64,000 nucleotides of DNA, from positions 11,514-75,513 of the forward strand of contig DASZXK010000094.1 in NCBI GenBank assembly GCA_035545855.1. Direction: 5' to 3'. Positions 41,408-50,354 of this stretch are shown here, piece after piece; within the stretch, counting starts at the first letter, position 1, and each line of letters begins with the position of its first letter. A model generated the notes under the pieces. The model was given only the letters and a program-made list of their open reading frames with translations, ran no database searches and was not told the origin of the DNA. This stretch comes from DASZVB01 sp035545855 (GTDB taxonomy: Bacteria > Myxococcota_A > Polyangia > Polyangiales > Polyangiaceae). A program made the translations under genes and the position numbers.

Positions 41408-42340
41408 ATGTTCGCGTCCCGGCCCGTCGCTGCTCTCCTCTTCTCCATCTCGCTCACCGCGTGCTCCGGCACGTCCGCAAAGCAACAGACCGCTCCGGCC
41501 ACCGAGGGAGCGCTCCCCGGATCGAAGGAGCTCATCGCACACGATTGGACCATCGGGCCAGGCGTCGAGACGTACTTCTGCGTGTACCAGACGCTGACGG
41601 AAGACGTCTGGATCAGCGCGTTCGATCCCACGGAGCCTCTCGGCACGCACCACGTCGTGGTCGGCTTCGACGATCCGGGAACGAGACCGGACGGCGTCGT
41701 CTCGTCGGAAGACGGTTCCGGCTCCAGCACGACGTGCTCCGGAGTCCAGCTCAGCCAGAACATGGTGTACTTCGGCGGCGTCGGCGCCGGCTCCTTCGAG
41801 ATGCCGAAGGACGTCGCGGTGAGGATCCCGGCAGGAAAGCAGCTATTTCTGGGACTCCACCTCTTCAACACCGCCGACACGGAGCTCTCGGGACGCTCCG
41901 GCATGCGCATCCTCGGCCCCGACGGCGGCACCGCGCCGAACGAAGCGGAGGCGGTCGCGATGGGCAAGGTCGCGGGCCTCGTGATCCCGCCGGGCAAGGT
42001 CACGCAGACGGGGACGTGCACGGAGACCGCGGACGCGACGGCGTTCGCGCTCGCTCCGCACATGCACCTCGCCGGCCGACACAACAAGACGACCGTCGGT
42101 CCTCCCGGCGGACCGGCGACGACGATCTTCGACGAGGACTACGCGTTCGAAGCGCAGCCGTACACGACGCTGCCCACCCCCGTGCTGCTCCATCAGAACG
42201 ACGTCATCACCGTCGAGTGCGACTACGAGAACACCGGCTCTCAGACGCTCAACTTCGGCGAGAGCACGCGCAACGAGATGTGCTTCTCGTTCGTCTACCG
42301 GTACCCGAAGATCGCCACGACCTCCGTGTGCACCAACTGA
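41408..42340 (+). CDS. PHM-like copper monooxygenase lipoprotein
   Basis: A 310-residue lipoprotein (lipobox SLTAC) resembling the catalytic core of type II ascorbate-dependent monooxygenases (peptidylglycine alpha-hydroxylating monooxygenase, dopamine beta-monooxygenase). The copper ligands line up: His81-His82 in THHVVV and His151 in LHLFN for the CuA site; His218, His220 in APHMH and Met291 in NEMCF for the CuB site. In rat PHM these are 107/108, 172, 242/244 and 314, with nearly equal spacings. Four or more Cys allow disulfides. It should hydroxylate a C-H bond outside the cytoplasm; the substrate is unknown. Confidence 0.82.
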   Translation: MFASRPVAALLFSISLTACSGTSAKQQTAPATEGALPGSKELIAHDWTIGPGVETYFCVYQTLTEDVWISAFDPTEPLGTHHVVVGFDDPGTRPDGVVSSEDGSGSSTTCSGVQLSQNMVYFGGVGAGSFEMPKDVAVRIPAGKQLFLGLHLFNTADTELSGRSGMRILGPDGGTAPNEAEAVAMGKVAGLVIPPGKVTQTGTCTETADATAFALAPHMHLAGRHNKTTVGPPGGPATTIFDEDYAFEAQPYTTLPTPVLLHQNDVITVECDYENTGSQTLNFGESTRNEMCFSFVYRYPKIATTSVCTN

Positions 42341-42441
42341 GCCGCGCGGGCGGACGGTCTCGGCCGCCTTCGACACCCACTTTGGCCACCCCGGCGCCTG
42401 AACGGAATTGGCGCGTGACGGCGGCCTTGTTAGGGGGGCGC

Positions 42442-43716
42442 ATGCTCCTCCGCCCGTCCGCGTCTCGCGCCCTCGTCGCCCTCTCGATTCTCTCCACGTT
42501 CGGCTGCTCCGGGTCCGACGACGAGAAGCAGGAGACGACGTCGACCGCGGGCTGCGGCTCGAGTCTCCTCTCCATCCCGGACGACCCGGGCGTGCGCGGC
42601 CCATGGAAGGTCGGCGTGAAGACGGTGAAGATCGGCCGCCTCACCGTCGAGATCGCGTATCCGGCGGAACCGGGCTCCGAAGCCGGCAAGCCGCTCGCGA
42701 CGTACGACATCCGCGAGTTCCTCCCGGAGTCCGAGCGCTCGAAGGTGCCGGACGACGCGTCCCCCGCGGTCGGTCCCATCGGCGGCGATCTCTACCGAGA
42801 CCTTCCGCTCGACGGCGCGCACGGCCCCTACCCCATCGTCGTGAACATCCACGGCACGGCGTCGTTCCGCATCGCGAACGGCAGCACCCTCGCTCACTGG
42901 GCGAGCCGCGGCTTCGTGGTCCTCTCCGCGGACTACCCCGGGCTCTTCCTCGCCGATCAGCTGTGCGCCGCGACCGGCACGCCGCCGAAGGGCGGGACGA
43001 CGCCGGGGTGCACGTGCGCGCAGACGGGGGAAAAGGACATCGCCGGCGACGTGAAGACGCAGCTCGACGCGCTCGCGACGCCGTCGGGCGACCTCGCGTT
43101 CCTCGCGGGGCACGTGGACACGAAGCGCGTGGGGATCTCGGGGCACAGCCAGGGCGCGTGCGTCGCCGCAGGGCTCAGCATGCTTCCGGGAGTGGAGGTC
43201 GTGATCCCGATGACGGGCAGCCTGCAGGTGCTCCCGTCGTCGTCCTTGAAGTCCCTGATGTTCATCGCCGGCATGAACGATGCGGTGATCGGCTGGGACG
43301 CGCCGCGCTTCGGCAACTACGTCTGCGAGGCGGTCCCCGGGCAGGACACGGCGACCGACAACAAGCACGCCTACGCGAAATCCCCCGGGCCTCCGGGCGT
43401 CGTGAAGCGGCTCGTCGGGATCACGAACGGCGGACACCTCGTGCCCACGGACCTCTGTCAGAACAACGCCCAGGGACGCAACGCGGTGACCGAGGCCGAG
43501 CACGACGGCGTCTGCGGGATCGACCAGGCAGTCATCATCGGGCTGCCGGGGATCTTCGACTGCGGCACGATCGACATGCCGACGGGCATCGCGGACGTGA
43601 ACTACGCGAGCACCGCGGCGCTCGAGGAGACGCTCCTCTGCGAGGACCGGAGCGCGGCGTTCCAGAATCTCCGGACGGCGCTTCCGACCGTCGGCGAGTT
43701 CGACGAAGAGAAGTGA
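42442..43716 (+). CDS. Alpha/beta hydrolase lipoprotein
   Basis: A 424-residue exported hydrolase of the PAF-acetylhydrolase/chlorophyllase-like type. Lipobox TFGC follows a 21-residue leader. The fold is shown by YPIVVNIHGTASF (oxyanion), RGFVVLSADYPG, the nucleophile elbow VGISGHSQGACVA, and NGGHLVPTDL with the likely catalytic His. Several extra Cys (TPGCTCAQTG; VCGIDQ) suggest disulfides. It lies 101 bases after the PHM-like gene on the same strand, perhaps with its own promoter. A hairpin follows. It probably cuts esters in lipids or polymers outside the cell. Confidence 0.83.
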   Translation: MLLRPSASRALVALSILSTFGCSGSDDEKQETTSTAGCGSSLLSIPDDPGVRGPWKVGVKTVKIGRLTVEIAYPAEPGSEAGKPLATYDIREFLPESERSKVPDDASPAVGPIGGDLYRDLPLDGAHGPYPIVVNIHGTASFRIANGSTLAHWASRGFVVLSADYPGLFLADQLCAATGTPPKGGTTPGCTCAQTGEKDIAGDVKTQLDALATPSGDLAFLAGHVDTKRVGISGHSQGACVAAGLSMLPGVEVVIPMTGSLQVLPSSSLKSLMFIAGMNDAVIGWDAPRFGNYVCEAVPGQDTATDNKHAYAKSPGPPGVVKRLVGITNGGHLVPTDLCQNNAQGRNAVTEAEHDGVCGIDQAVIIGLPGIFDCGTIDMPTGIADVNYASTAALEETLLCEDRSAAFQNLRTALPTVGEFDEEK

Positions 43717-43732
43717 GGTGACGTCGAGAGGC

Positions 43733-43758
43733 GTCCCGGCGCGCGCGCCGCCCGGGAC
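43733..43758 (+). terminator. Hairpin after alpha/beta hydrolase gene
   Basis: GTCCCGG at 43733-43739 pairs with CCGGGAC at 43752-43758; the 12-base loop is itself GC-rich and partly self-pairing. No T tract. Confidence 0.45.
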
Positions 43759-43884
43759 ACCGCCGCGAACGGCCCGGGCTGACCGAAGCGGTCAGGCTCG
43801 AGCCGCTGACCGCGAACGTCACGAGATCGGCACGGGCACCGCGACACGAAGCGCTATCCTCGCGCGATCGGAGGCTTTCTTTTC

Positions 43885-44931
43885 ATGACGCGCCCCACGC
43901 ACTCCACCTTCGCGCTCCTCGCTTCTCTCGCGCTCTTCGCCTGCTCGAGCACGGACGGGACGGCGACGACCCCCGGCACGGCGGACGGCGGGGGCACCGG
44001 GGGCAGCGGCGCCGGGGGCGGAGGCACCGGCGGCGGCGGGACGAAGGACGGCGGCGGGACGGGCTCCCACCTCGAGCACGTCATCGTCATCGCGTTCGAG
44101 AACCACGACGAGACGTCCGTCATCGGGAACACGACGGACGCGCCGTACATCAATGGCGAGCTCCTCCCCAGGTACGCGAGCGCGTCGAACTTCCAGGACA
44201 CGCTCCCCATCCTCACCCCGAGCGAGCCGCACTACGTGCTGATGGAAGCCGGCACCGCGACGTTCTCGGACGCGACCTTCACGAACGATGCCGTGCCGTC
44301 GGCCGCGAACAGCACGGCGAGCACCGACCACCTCGTGAACCAGCTCGAGGCCGCGAATCACACGTGGATGTCCTACCAGGAAGGGATGAACGCGGCGACC
44401 GGTCCCTGCCCGATCGTGAGCGACGGCTTCTACCAGCCGAAGCACGACCCGTTCCTGTTCTTCCAGGACGTGGCGGGCAATCCGCCGGACCAGAACGCCG
44501 CGCGCTGCGTGGCGCACCACGCGCCGATCGAGGCGTTCTTCGACGCCATCGCCGGCAATGGGGACCTGCCGGACTATGCGTTCGTCACGCCGAACCAGTG
44601 CAACGACATGCACGGTCAGGGCGGCTGCCCGAACACGAACCTCGTGAACTCGGGTGATGCCTGGCTCGCCGACGAGCTCCCCGGGGTCATCTCCTACGCG
44701 GAGTCCCACCACGCGGCGATCTTCCTCGTCTGGGACGAGGGAGAACTCTCCCCGACGATCCCGTTCGTCGCCGTCGGACCCGACGTGAAGGCGGGCTACG
44801 TCAGCGACGTGAAGGTCACGCACGGTTCGCTCATCCGCACGGTGGAGAACGTGTTCGGCCTGCCCGCGCTCTCCACGGTCGCGACCGAGAACGATTTCTC
44901 CGACTTCTTCGAAGGCGGCGCGTTGCCCTGA
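43885..44931 (+). CDS. Phosphoesterase (phospholipase C/acid phosphatase type) lipoprotein
   Basis: A 348-residue surface lipoprotein (lipobox LFAC, Gly/Thr tether to residue 60) of the PF04185-like phosphoesterase family. It starts with LEHVIVIAFENHDETSVIGN, where Glu-Asn takes the place of the catalytic residues of this group, and later has DYAFVTPNQCNDMHGQGGCP, IFLVWDEGELS and VTHGSLIRTVENVFGLP, the C-terminal His motif. Members hydrolyse phospholipids or phosphomonoesters. ATG 43885 has GGAGG upstream and TATCCT 24 bases before it. The VOC gene follows 39 bases later. Confidence 0.83.
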   Translation: MTRPTHSTFALLASLALFACSSTDGTATTPGTADGGGTGGSGAGGGGTGGGGTKDGGGTGSHLEHVIVIAFENHDETSVIGNTTDAPYINGELLPRYASASNFQDTLPILTPSEPHYVLMEAGTATFSDATFTNDAVPSAANSTASTDHLVNQLEAANHTWMSYQEGMNAATGPCPIVSDGFYQPKHDPFLFFQDVAGNPPDQNAARCVAHHAPIEAFFDAIAGNGDLPDYAFVTPNQCNDMHGQGGCPNTNLVNSGDAWLADELPGVISYAESHHAAIFLVWDEGELSPTIPFVAVGPDVKAGYVSDVKVTHGSLIRTVENVFGLPALSTVATENDFSDFFEGGALP

Positions 44932-44970
44932 GCGGACGCCGCGCTTCTCGTGCTATCCCCGCGAGGAGCC

Positions 44971-45399
44971 ATGACGCCTCGCCTCACCGTCGTCACTCTC
45001 GGAGTGAAGGATCTCCCGCGCGCGCGCGGGTTCTACTGCAATGGCCTCGGGTTCCGTGCGTCGAGCGCGTCGAACGAGAGCATCGTGTTCATCGATGCGG
45101 GCGGGCTCGTGCTCGGGCTCTACCCGCGCCACCTCCTCGCGGAAGACGCGCGGGTGAAGGAAGCCGGCTCCGGCTTCTCCGGCGTCACGCTCGCGTGGAA
45201 CGTCGCGAAGAAGGCGGACGTCGCAGCAGCGCTCGCTCGGGCGGAGAAGGCGGGCGCGAAGATCCTGAAACCCGCCCAGGACGTGTTCTGGGGTGGCCAT
45301 TCCGGCTATTTCTCGGATCTGGACGGTCACCTCTGGGAAGTGGCGCACAATCCCCACTGGAAGCTCGACGCCCGCGGCAGCGTCGAGCTTCCGGAGTGA
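44971..45399 (+). CDS. VOC (glyoxalase-like) family protein
   Basis: A 142-residue cytoplasmic protein of the vicinal oxygen chelate superfamily. It has two beta-alpha-beta-beta-beta halves: LTVVTLGVKDLPRARGFYCN, then SGFSGVTLAWNV and FWGGHSGYFSDLDGHLWEVA, with the metal Glu in LWEVA. The ATG at 44971 has GAGGAG upstream. VOC proteins include glyoxalases, dioxygenases and antibiotic-binding proteins; metal ligands are incomplete here, as the first strand lacks His, so a binding role is as likely as catalysis. Confidence 0.88.
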   Translation: MTPRLTVVTLGVKDLPRARGFYCNGLGFRASSASNESIVFIDAGGLVLGLYPRHLLAEDARVKEAGSGFSGVTLAWNVAKKADVAAALARAEKAGAKILKPAQDVFWGGHSGYFSDLDGHLWEVAHNPHWKLDARGSVELPE

Positions 45400-45551
45400 T
45401 CGAGCGCTCCGTGTAAACGACGCGATGACGCGGACGCACCCCCGAGCGCGGCGCGGGTATGGGCTCGACGCCCCGGGGACTCGGGTTCCGGTGAGAACGG
45501 ACGAATCGTCTCGCTCTTCACGCGCGAGACGGGCTGTGGCACTCGAACACC

Positions 45552-46304
45552 ATGAGCATTCTTGCGGTCAGGCGCCGCGCGCTCGGGGGAGCGGCGCTGC
45601 TTCTGGGGTTCGTCTGCGTGACCACCATCCCGGCGCTCGCCGACGACCCACCGGAGACGCAGATGGCCGCGCTCGCGCGAACGGCCGACGCCGCGAAGAC
45701 GAAGGTCCTCGCCGCTCGCGATCGAGTGGCGTCCGTCGAGCAAGCGAACGGCACCGCGACGGACGACCGCAAGACGAAGGAAAAAGGAATAGAGGAGCGG
45801 AAGCGCGCCGTGTCGAAGCGGATCAAGAGCGCCGCGAGCGCGTTCAAGAAGTACCAGGCCGCGGAGAAGAGCGGCAAGGTCACGGACAAGGAGGTCGCAC
45901 TCCTGATGTCCGCTCAGGCGGACTACCAGGGCGCGCTCGCCGACGGAAAAGCGATCACGGCGGACGTCGCCGCGCTCCGCAAGGCGGAGGACGACATCGA
46001 GGGGAAGGTGGAAGCGGCACAGGCCGACGTCGACGCAGCGACGGCCGCCGCGACCGACGCGAAGACGGCAGCGAAGTCCTCGGCGGACCTCGGTCGGACC
46101 GTGACGCGGGCAGCCTCCGACGACGCGAAGCAGACGAAGAAGGACGCCGACAAGACGAAGAACGTCGCCGGCCTCGGCCCCGCGGCGGATTACCCGAAGA
46201 AGCGGGCGAAGAACCAGGAGAACGACGCGAAGGTCCTCGGCGCCGTCACGGACGCGGGGAAGGCGCTCCAGGGCCTTCCGAAGGCCGCGGCAGGGGGGAA
46301 GTGA
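45552..46304 (+). CDS. Secreted coiled-coil protein, first gene of protease operon
   Basis: A 250-residue exported protein. Signal peptide of about 33 residues (RRALGGAALLLGFVCV, cut near ALADD), then an almost fully helical mature chain rich in Ala, Lys, Asp and Glu, with repeated AADAKTKV-type heptads. No family recognised. It ends in an overlap region with the next gene: its TGA lies 2 bases before that ATG, and a GTG at 46301 overlaps it. The two neighbours have the same design and share the segment DDRKTKEK/TDRRTKEKE. Probably a periplasmic rod or chaperone for the protease downstream. Confidence 0.65.
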   Translation: MSILAVRRRALGGAALLLGFVCVTTIPALADDPPETQMAALARTADAAKTKVLAARDRVASVEQANGTATDDRKTKEKGIEERKRAVSKRIKSAASAFKKYQAAEKSGKVTDKEVALLMSAQADYQGALADGKAITADVAALRKAEDDIEGKVEAAQADVDAATAAATDAKTAAKSSADLGRTVTRAASDDAKQTKKDADKTKNVAGLGPAADYPKKRAKNQENDAKVLGAVTDAGKALQGLPKAAAGGK

Positions 46305-46306
46305 CG

Positions 46307-47311
46307 ATGAAGCTCCGCATCTTCCGTTCCGTCGGTATCGCGGCGACCGTCGTCGCGCTCTCGTCCGCCGCGCACGCGGGCACGCTCCCGCCAACGGCGC
46401 CCCGGCCGACCGCCGCGCCGCCGACCCCGGCGAAGCCGACGGTGGCCGCGCCCAGGGACGCGGCGGCCGAGCTCGCCGGAAAGATCACGACGGCGCGCTC
46501 CCTCATCACCAAGCGGAAGACCGAGGCCGATCAGGCCAGGGTCCAGGCGGACCCGCTCTCCACGGACCGCAGGACCAAGGAAAAGGAGCGGGCCGCGCAG
46601 CAGAAGAGCTTCGAGAAGCACGCGAAGGCGGCCGGCGCCGCGTACAAGAAGTACGAGACGGCGGCGACGAAGACGGACCCGAAGCCGCCCGCGAGCGAGC
46701 ACCTCGAGGCGAGCCGCACGGAATACCAGGCGGCCGCGACGGACGGCGCGATGCTCGCCGAGACGACGAAGGCCGTCCGCGCGAAGGAAGACGCCCTCGC
46801 GGACCTCGTGAAGTCGAGCGCCGACGGAGCCGAGGAGGCGAAGACCGCCGCGGCGGACGTGAAGAACGCTGCGACCGAGCTCGTGAAGCTCGCGAAGGAC
46901 GCGAGCGCCGACGCCTCCAGGGCCGCGACGGAAGCGAAGACCGCGCTCCGAAAGACGCGAACCAAGACGGGCTACTCGTCCAAGGAGAGCTTCGGAAGAT
47001 CCCGCGAGAAGGCCCTCGCCAGGGACCAGGCGTTCGCGACGACGCTCTCCGACGCGGAGAAGGCGCTCGCCGAGGTGAACGCCGCGATAGCCGCGCGGAA
47101 GCCCGCCGCCCCGCCGGCGACCCCGGTCGCTGCGGCGGGCGGCCCGCCGAAGCCCGACAAACCGAAGCCGCAGGAATCGCTCTTCGCGAACGGCATGAGC
47201 GCGACGGGCGTGCAGACCGGCGGTGACGGCCGCGCGGGCGGCGGCGACGAGCAGCGCCGCCACCGATCCACCCAGGCTCCCACGCGCCCCGGCGCCGAGC
47301 GGAAGAAGTGA
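46307..47311 (+). CDS. Secreted coiled-coil protein, second gene of protease operon
   Basis: A 334-residue exported protein. Signal peptide MKLRIFRSVGIAATVVALSS ends near AAHA-GT. A Pro/Ala/Thr linker to residue 45 leads to a long Ala/Lys/Glu-rich coiled coil (to about 270), then a Pro/Lys stretch and a Gly-rich basic tail (ERKK at the end). The segment STDRRTKEKERAAQQKSFEK resembles one in the first gene, so the two are probably distant paralogues. ATG 46307 has GGGGGGAA upstream; GTG 46301 is an alternative. The next ATG lies 2 bases after its stop. Confidence 0.65.
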   Translation: MKLRIFRSVGIAATVVALSSAAHAGTLPPTAPRPTAAPPTPAKPTVAAPRDAAAELAGKITTARSLITKRKTEADQARVQADPLSTDRRTKEKERAAQQKSFEKHAKAAGAAYKKYETAATKTDPKPPASEHLEASRTEYQAAATDGAMLAETTKAVRAKEDALADLVKSSADGAEEAKTAAADVKNAATELVKLAKDASADASRAATEAKTALRKTRTKTGYSSKESFGRSREKALARDQAFATTLSDAEKALAEVNAAIAARKPAAPPATPVAAAGGPPKPDKPKPQESLFANGMSATGVQTGGDGRAGGGDEQRRHRSTQAPTRPGAERKK

Positions 47312-47313
47312 TC

Positions 47314-49848
47314 ATGAAGACGGCCATCCAGTCGCTCGTGGGGCTCGCCCTCCTCGTGGTCGCGTGTTCGGCGCCGACGAAGGACGCCGAGAAGGGCAAC
47401 GAGGGCGGCGCCGCGGGGAGCGCCGCGGACGCCGGAAGCGGCGCCGGGGCGGGCGGCACCGCCGGAGCTCCGGACGGCGGAGAGACCGACGGCGGAACGC
47501 CGGACGGGGGCGCGTGTCAGGGCGCGACGGACGTCGGCACCTGCGAGGGGGACACGGTCGTCTTCTGCAAGGACGGCGCGCTCACCCGCGTGGACTGCGC
47601 CCAGATCGGTTCGACGTGCGGCGTCGTCGACGGCAAGGCCGACTGCACGGACACGGGACGCTCGGCCTCGTGCGGAAGCCTCACCGTGCTCGGCACGTGC
47701 GAGGGCGCCGTCCTGAAGTACTGCGACGAGAGCGGCCTCACCGCCGTGCCGCGCGAGATCGACTGCGCGGCGTACGGCCAGAAGTGCGACCCGACGGGCG
47801 CGACGGACGGCGGCGCGATCTGCGTTCCTCAGGGCCCTTGCCCGAGCGGCCTCACCGAGGCCGGCAAGTGCACCGGCAACACCCTCACCTTCTGCGAGGA
47901 CTCGGAGCAGTACACGTTCGATTGCGGCGTCGACCAGTGCCAGACGGCGGGCGGCTTCGCCGATTGCTTCGTCGTCGGCACGACGACCGGCTGCGGCACG
48001 GAGACGCGCGAAGGGCGCTGCGACGGCCAGGTGCGCGTGAACTGCCAGGGCGTCGCGCCTCCCGGGAACGATCTCACCACGGGCGTCGTCGCGCGCGAGG
48101 ACTGCGCACAGCTCGGGCTCGAGTGTCGCTCGGACGGCGTCGGGTTCCGGTGCCTCCCGCCGACGAAGTGTTCGGTCACGTGCCCGAGCGGCACGACCTG
48201 CACCGGGGGTCGCTGCGCGCCGACGACCCCACCCGACAAGGACTGGACCTTCATGGTCTACATGATCGGGAACAACAACCTGTCTCGAGCCGCCTGGTCG
48301 GACATCAACGAGATGGAGACGGTCGGCTCCACTTCCAGCGTGAACATCGTCGCCGAGATCGAGTTCTCGGAGCAGTACTCCTGGAACCTCAGTGACAACC
48401 TGCTCGGGACGACGTTCCGGCTCCCCGTCAGCTACGACGGCGACCCGTCCTCGGCGCCGAGCTTCGCGGATTCGGACCAGCTCGGCGACGTCAACATGAG
48501 CGACCCGACGCAGCTCACGCAGTTCATCCGCTGGGGCGTGGAGCACTACCCCGCGAAGCACTACGCGCTCGTGATGTGGAACCACGGCGCCGGCTACAAC
48601 GAGGCGTTCACCGACGGCGGCAAGGTCATGTCGCTGAAGGACCTCGTCACGGGCATCCGGGACTCCGGAGAGCACCTGGATCTCCTCGGCTTCGACGCCT
48701 GCCTCATGGGCATGCACGAGGTCGCCTACGCGATGCGCGGCGTGGCGGACTTCATGGTCGGCTCGGAGGAAGTGGAGCCGGGCGGGGGTTACCCGTACGG
48801 CGCCGTCCTGCAGCACCTCGTGGACGATCCGTCGCTCACCGGGCAGGCGCTCGGCACCGCGATCGTGGACGAGTACACGACTTCGTATTCCGGGGACTAT
48901 CGACCGTACAGCGTCACGAACGCCGTCCTCGATCTCTCGAAGGCAGAAGAGACGCAAGGGTACGTGAGCGATCTCGCCGGCGCTCTCCGGAAGGACCTCC
49001 CCGGAAAGCGCGCCGCCGCCCGTTCGCTCCTGGACTCCTCGGACCTCCTCCGCTTCACGCAGAAGGAGTCCACGGACGTCATCAGCATCCTGAACACGTT
49101 CGGCACGTTCGGATCGGCGACGGGCCCCGCCGCGACCGCGTTCTCCGCGTACCTCGGCGGCACCGGCATGGTCGTGCACAGCCAGGCCATCGGGGACGTC
49201 TCGGACGCCAGGGGACTCGCGCTGTTCCTTCCCCAGAGCGGGAGCGGCTACTTCTACTCGACGGGAGCCATCGAGGGGTACAAGAGCCGGACGTCCTTCC
49301 TGCCGATGCAGGCGTGGACGAGCTTCGCGACGGCGGTGAAGTCGGACGAGACGCCGCCCACACCCGGAACCGGCGCCGTGGATCACTTCTCCGTGGTGCT
49401 CGAGTGGGGGAACGCCGTGAACAGCGACACGTCCGGGGCCGACCTCGACCTCTACGTGTTCGAGCCCAGCGGTGACTTCGGAACGCCGGCGAAGGGCTCC
49501 GTCAGCGGGAGCGGGCTCCTCTCCCCCGATTCCTACGAATCCGGCGTCTCGAAGGAATCCTACGAGCTCGCGGCGAACCACGAGACGGGCACGTACGTCG
49601 TCATCGCGCGCTTCTATCAGGGTCCGAGCGGAGAGGTCGCGTACCCGACCCTCCAGGTCTTCCGCCCGGATCTTCCGGGAGGCAGCCGCACGCTCCTCCG
49701 GGCGAAGACGGTGAACCGGAAGCTCACGCAGGTGCCGATGGACAACTCGAAGCCGTTGAACGGGAAGATCGACGCGACGAACTTCCAGGGCGTCCTCCGG
49801 CTCGACTACTCGAACCTCTGGTACGCGACCACGATCGAGGTCAAATGA
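47314..49848 (+). CDS. Clostripain-type (C11) surface protease lipoprotein
   Basis: An 844-residue lipoprotein (lipobox VVAC, then a Gly-rich tether). Residues 65-305 hold five Cys-rich repeats of about 50 residues. The C11 peptidase domain starts at DWTFMVYMIGNNNL and has catalytic His424 in MWNHGAGY and Cys463 in GFDACLMGMHE, then EEVEPGGGYPYG. The C-terminal 160 residues are a beta-rich domain (FSVVLEWGNAV; ADLDLYVFEPSG), like pre-peptidase C-terminal domains. It should cut after basic residues if like clostripain. Its stop overlaps the next ATG. It is the only enzyme in the operon. Confidence 0.9.
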   Translation: MKTAIQSLVGLALLVVACSAPTKDAEKGNEGGAAGSAADAGSGAGAGGTAGAPDGGETDGGTPDGGACQGATDVGTCEGDTVVFCKDGALTRVDCAQIGSTCGVVDGKADCTDTGRSASCGSLTVLGTCEGAVLKYCDESGLTAVPREIDCAAYGQKCDPTGATDGGAICVPQGPCPSGLTEAGKCTGNTLTFCEDSEQYTFDCGVDQCQTAGGFADCFVVGTTTGCGTETREGRCDGQVRVNCQGVAPPGNDLTTGVVAREDCAQLGLECRSDGVGFRCLPPTKCSVTCPSGTTCTGGRCAPTTPPDKDWTFMVYMIGNNNLSRAAWSDINEMETVGSTSSVNIVAEIEFSEQYSWNLSDNLLGTTFRLPVSYDGDPSSAPSFADSDQLGDVNMSDPTQLTQFIRWGVEHYPAKHYALVMWNHGAGYNEAFTDGGKVMSLKDLVTGIRDSGEHLDLLGFDACLMGMHEVAYAMRGVADFMVGSEEVEPGGGYPYGAVLQHLVDDPSLTGQALGTAIVDEYTTSYSGDYRPYSVTNAVLDLSKAEETQGYVSDLAGALRKDLPGKRAAARSLLDSSDLLRFTQKESTDVISILNTFGTFGSATGPAATAFSAYLGGTGMVVHSQAIGDVSDARGLALFLPQSGSGYFYSTGAIEGYKSRTSFLPMQAWTSFATAVKSDETPPTPGTGAVDHFSVVLEWGNAVNSDTSGADLDLYVFEPSGDFGTPAKGSVSGSGLLSPDSYESGVSKESYELAANHETGTYVVIARFYQGPSGEVAYPTLQVFRPDLPGGSRTLLRAKTVNRKLTQVPMDNSKPLNGKIDATNFQGVLRLDYSNLWYATTIEVK

Positions 49849-50354
49849 ACGCGCGCGTCGTCGCGATCGGCCTGGCGCTGCTCGGCGTCGCGTGCCAGGG
49901 CTCCTCGGGCGGCTCGCCTCCGGCAACGAGCGCGAACGGCCCGGCGAATCCGGAACCGACCGCCGTCGTGAATCCGGAGCCGACCGCCGTCGTGAATCCG
50001 GAGCCGTCCGGCCCGACCGGACCCGCCACGTCGTCGACGCCCGCGCCCTCGGGCACGCTCACGGTCGCGGCGATTTCGGCCATGGGCCCCGGCGCGCGCG
50101 GCTCCGTGCGCGGCGTGTTCCTCGGCTGGAACGGCTCGTGTCGGGACGAACCGCCGACACGGTCCGCGTGGATGCTGGGCGACGGCCCCGGAAAGGACGC
50201 GCCGTGCGTCTACGTGGACGGGCCGATGCCTCCCGGTGTCTCGCCCGGCGCTCCACCTCCCGAGCCGGTCTGGGTGCGAATCGACGCGGAAGTGCGGAGC
50301 GCGGGCCCGGCACGCTTCCTGGTCGGGACCAACGTCACGCGGGAGGCGCCGTGA
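49845..50354 (+). CDS. Small lipoprotein of protease operon
   Basis: A 169-residue lipoprotein (lipobox LGVAC). A Pro/Ala/Ser tether includes a 24-base direct repeat at 49947-49994, encoding NPEPTAVV twice plus a partial copy. The globular part (residues 65-165) has TLTVAAISAMGPGARGSVRG and WVRIDAEVRSAGPARFLVG, a small beta domain with two Cys. No family recognised. ATG 49845 overlaps the protease stop (ATGA), and its stop overlaps the next GTG, so its amount should be tied to the protease. It may be an inhibitor or anchor partner; that is a guess. Confidence 0.6.
   Translation: MNARVVAIGLALLGVACQGSSGGSPPATSANGPANPEPTAVVNPEPTAVVNPEPSGPTGPATSSTPAPSGTLTVAAISAMGPGARGSVRGVFLGWNGSCRDEPPTRSAWMLGDGPGKDAPCVYVDGPMPPGVSPGAPPPEPVWVRIDAEVRSAGPARFLVGTNVTREAP

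Noticed and set aside
46972..49926. 984-codon minus-strand open frame
   Set aside because: Antisense of the protease operon, whose plus-strand genes have signal peptides and catalytic motifs.
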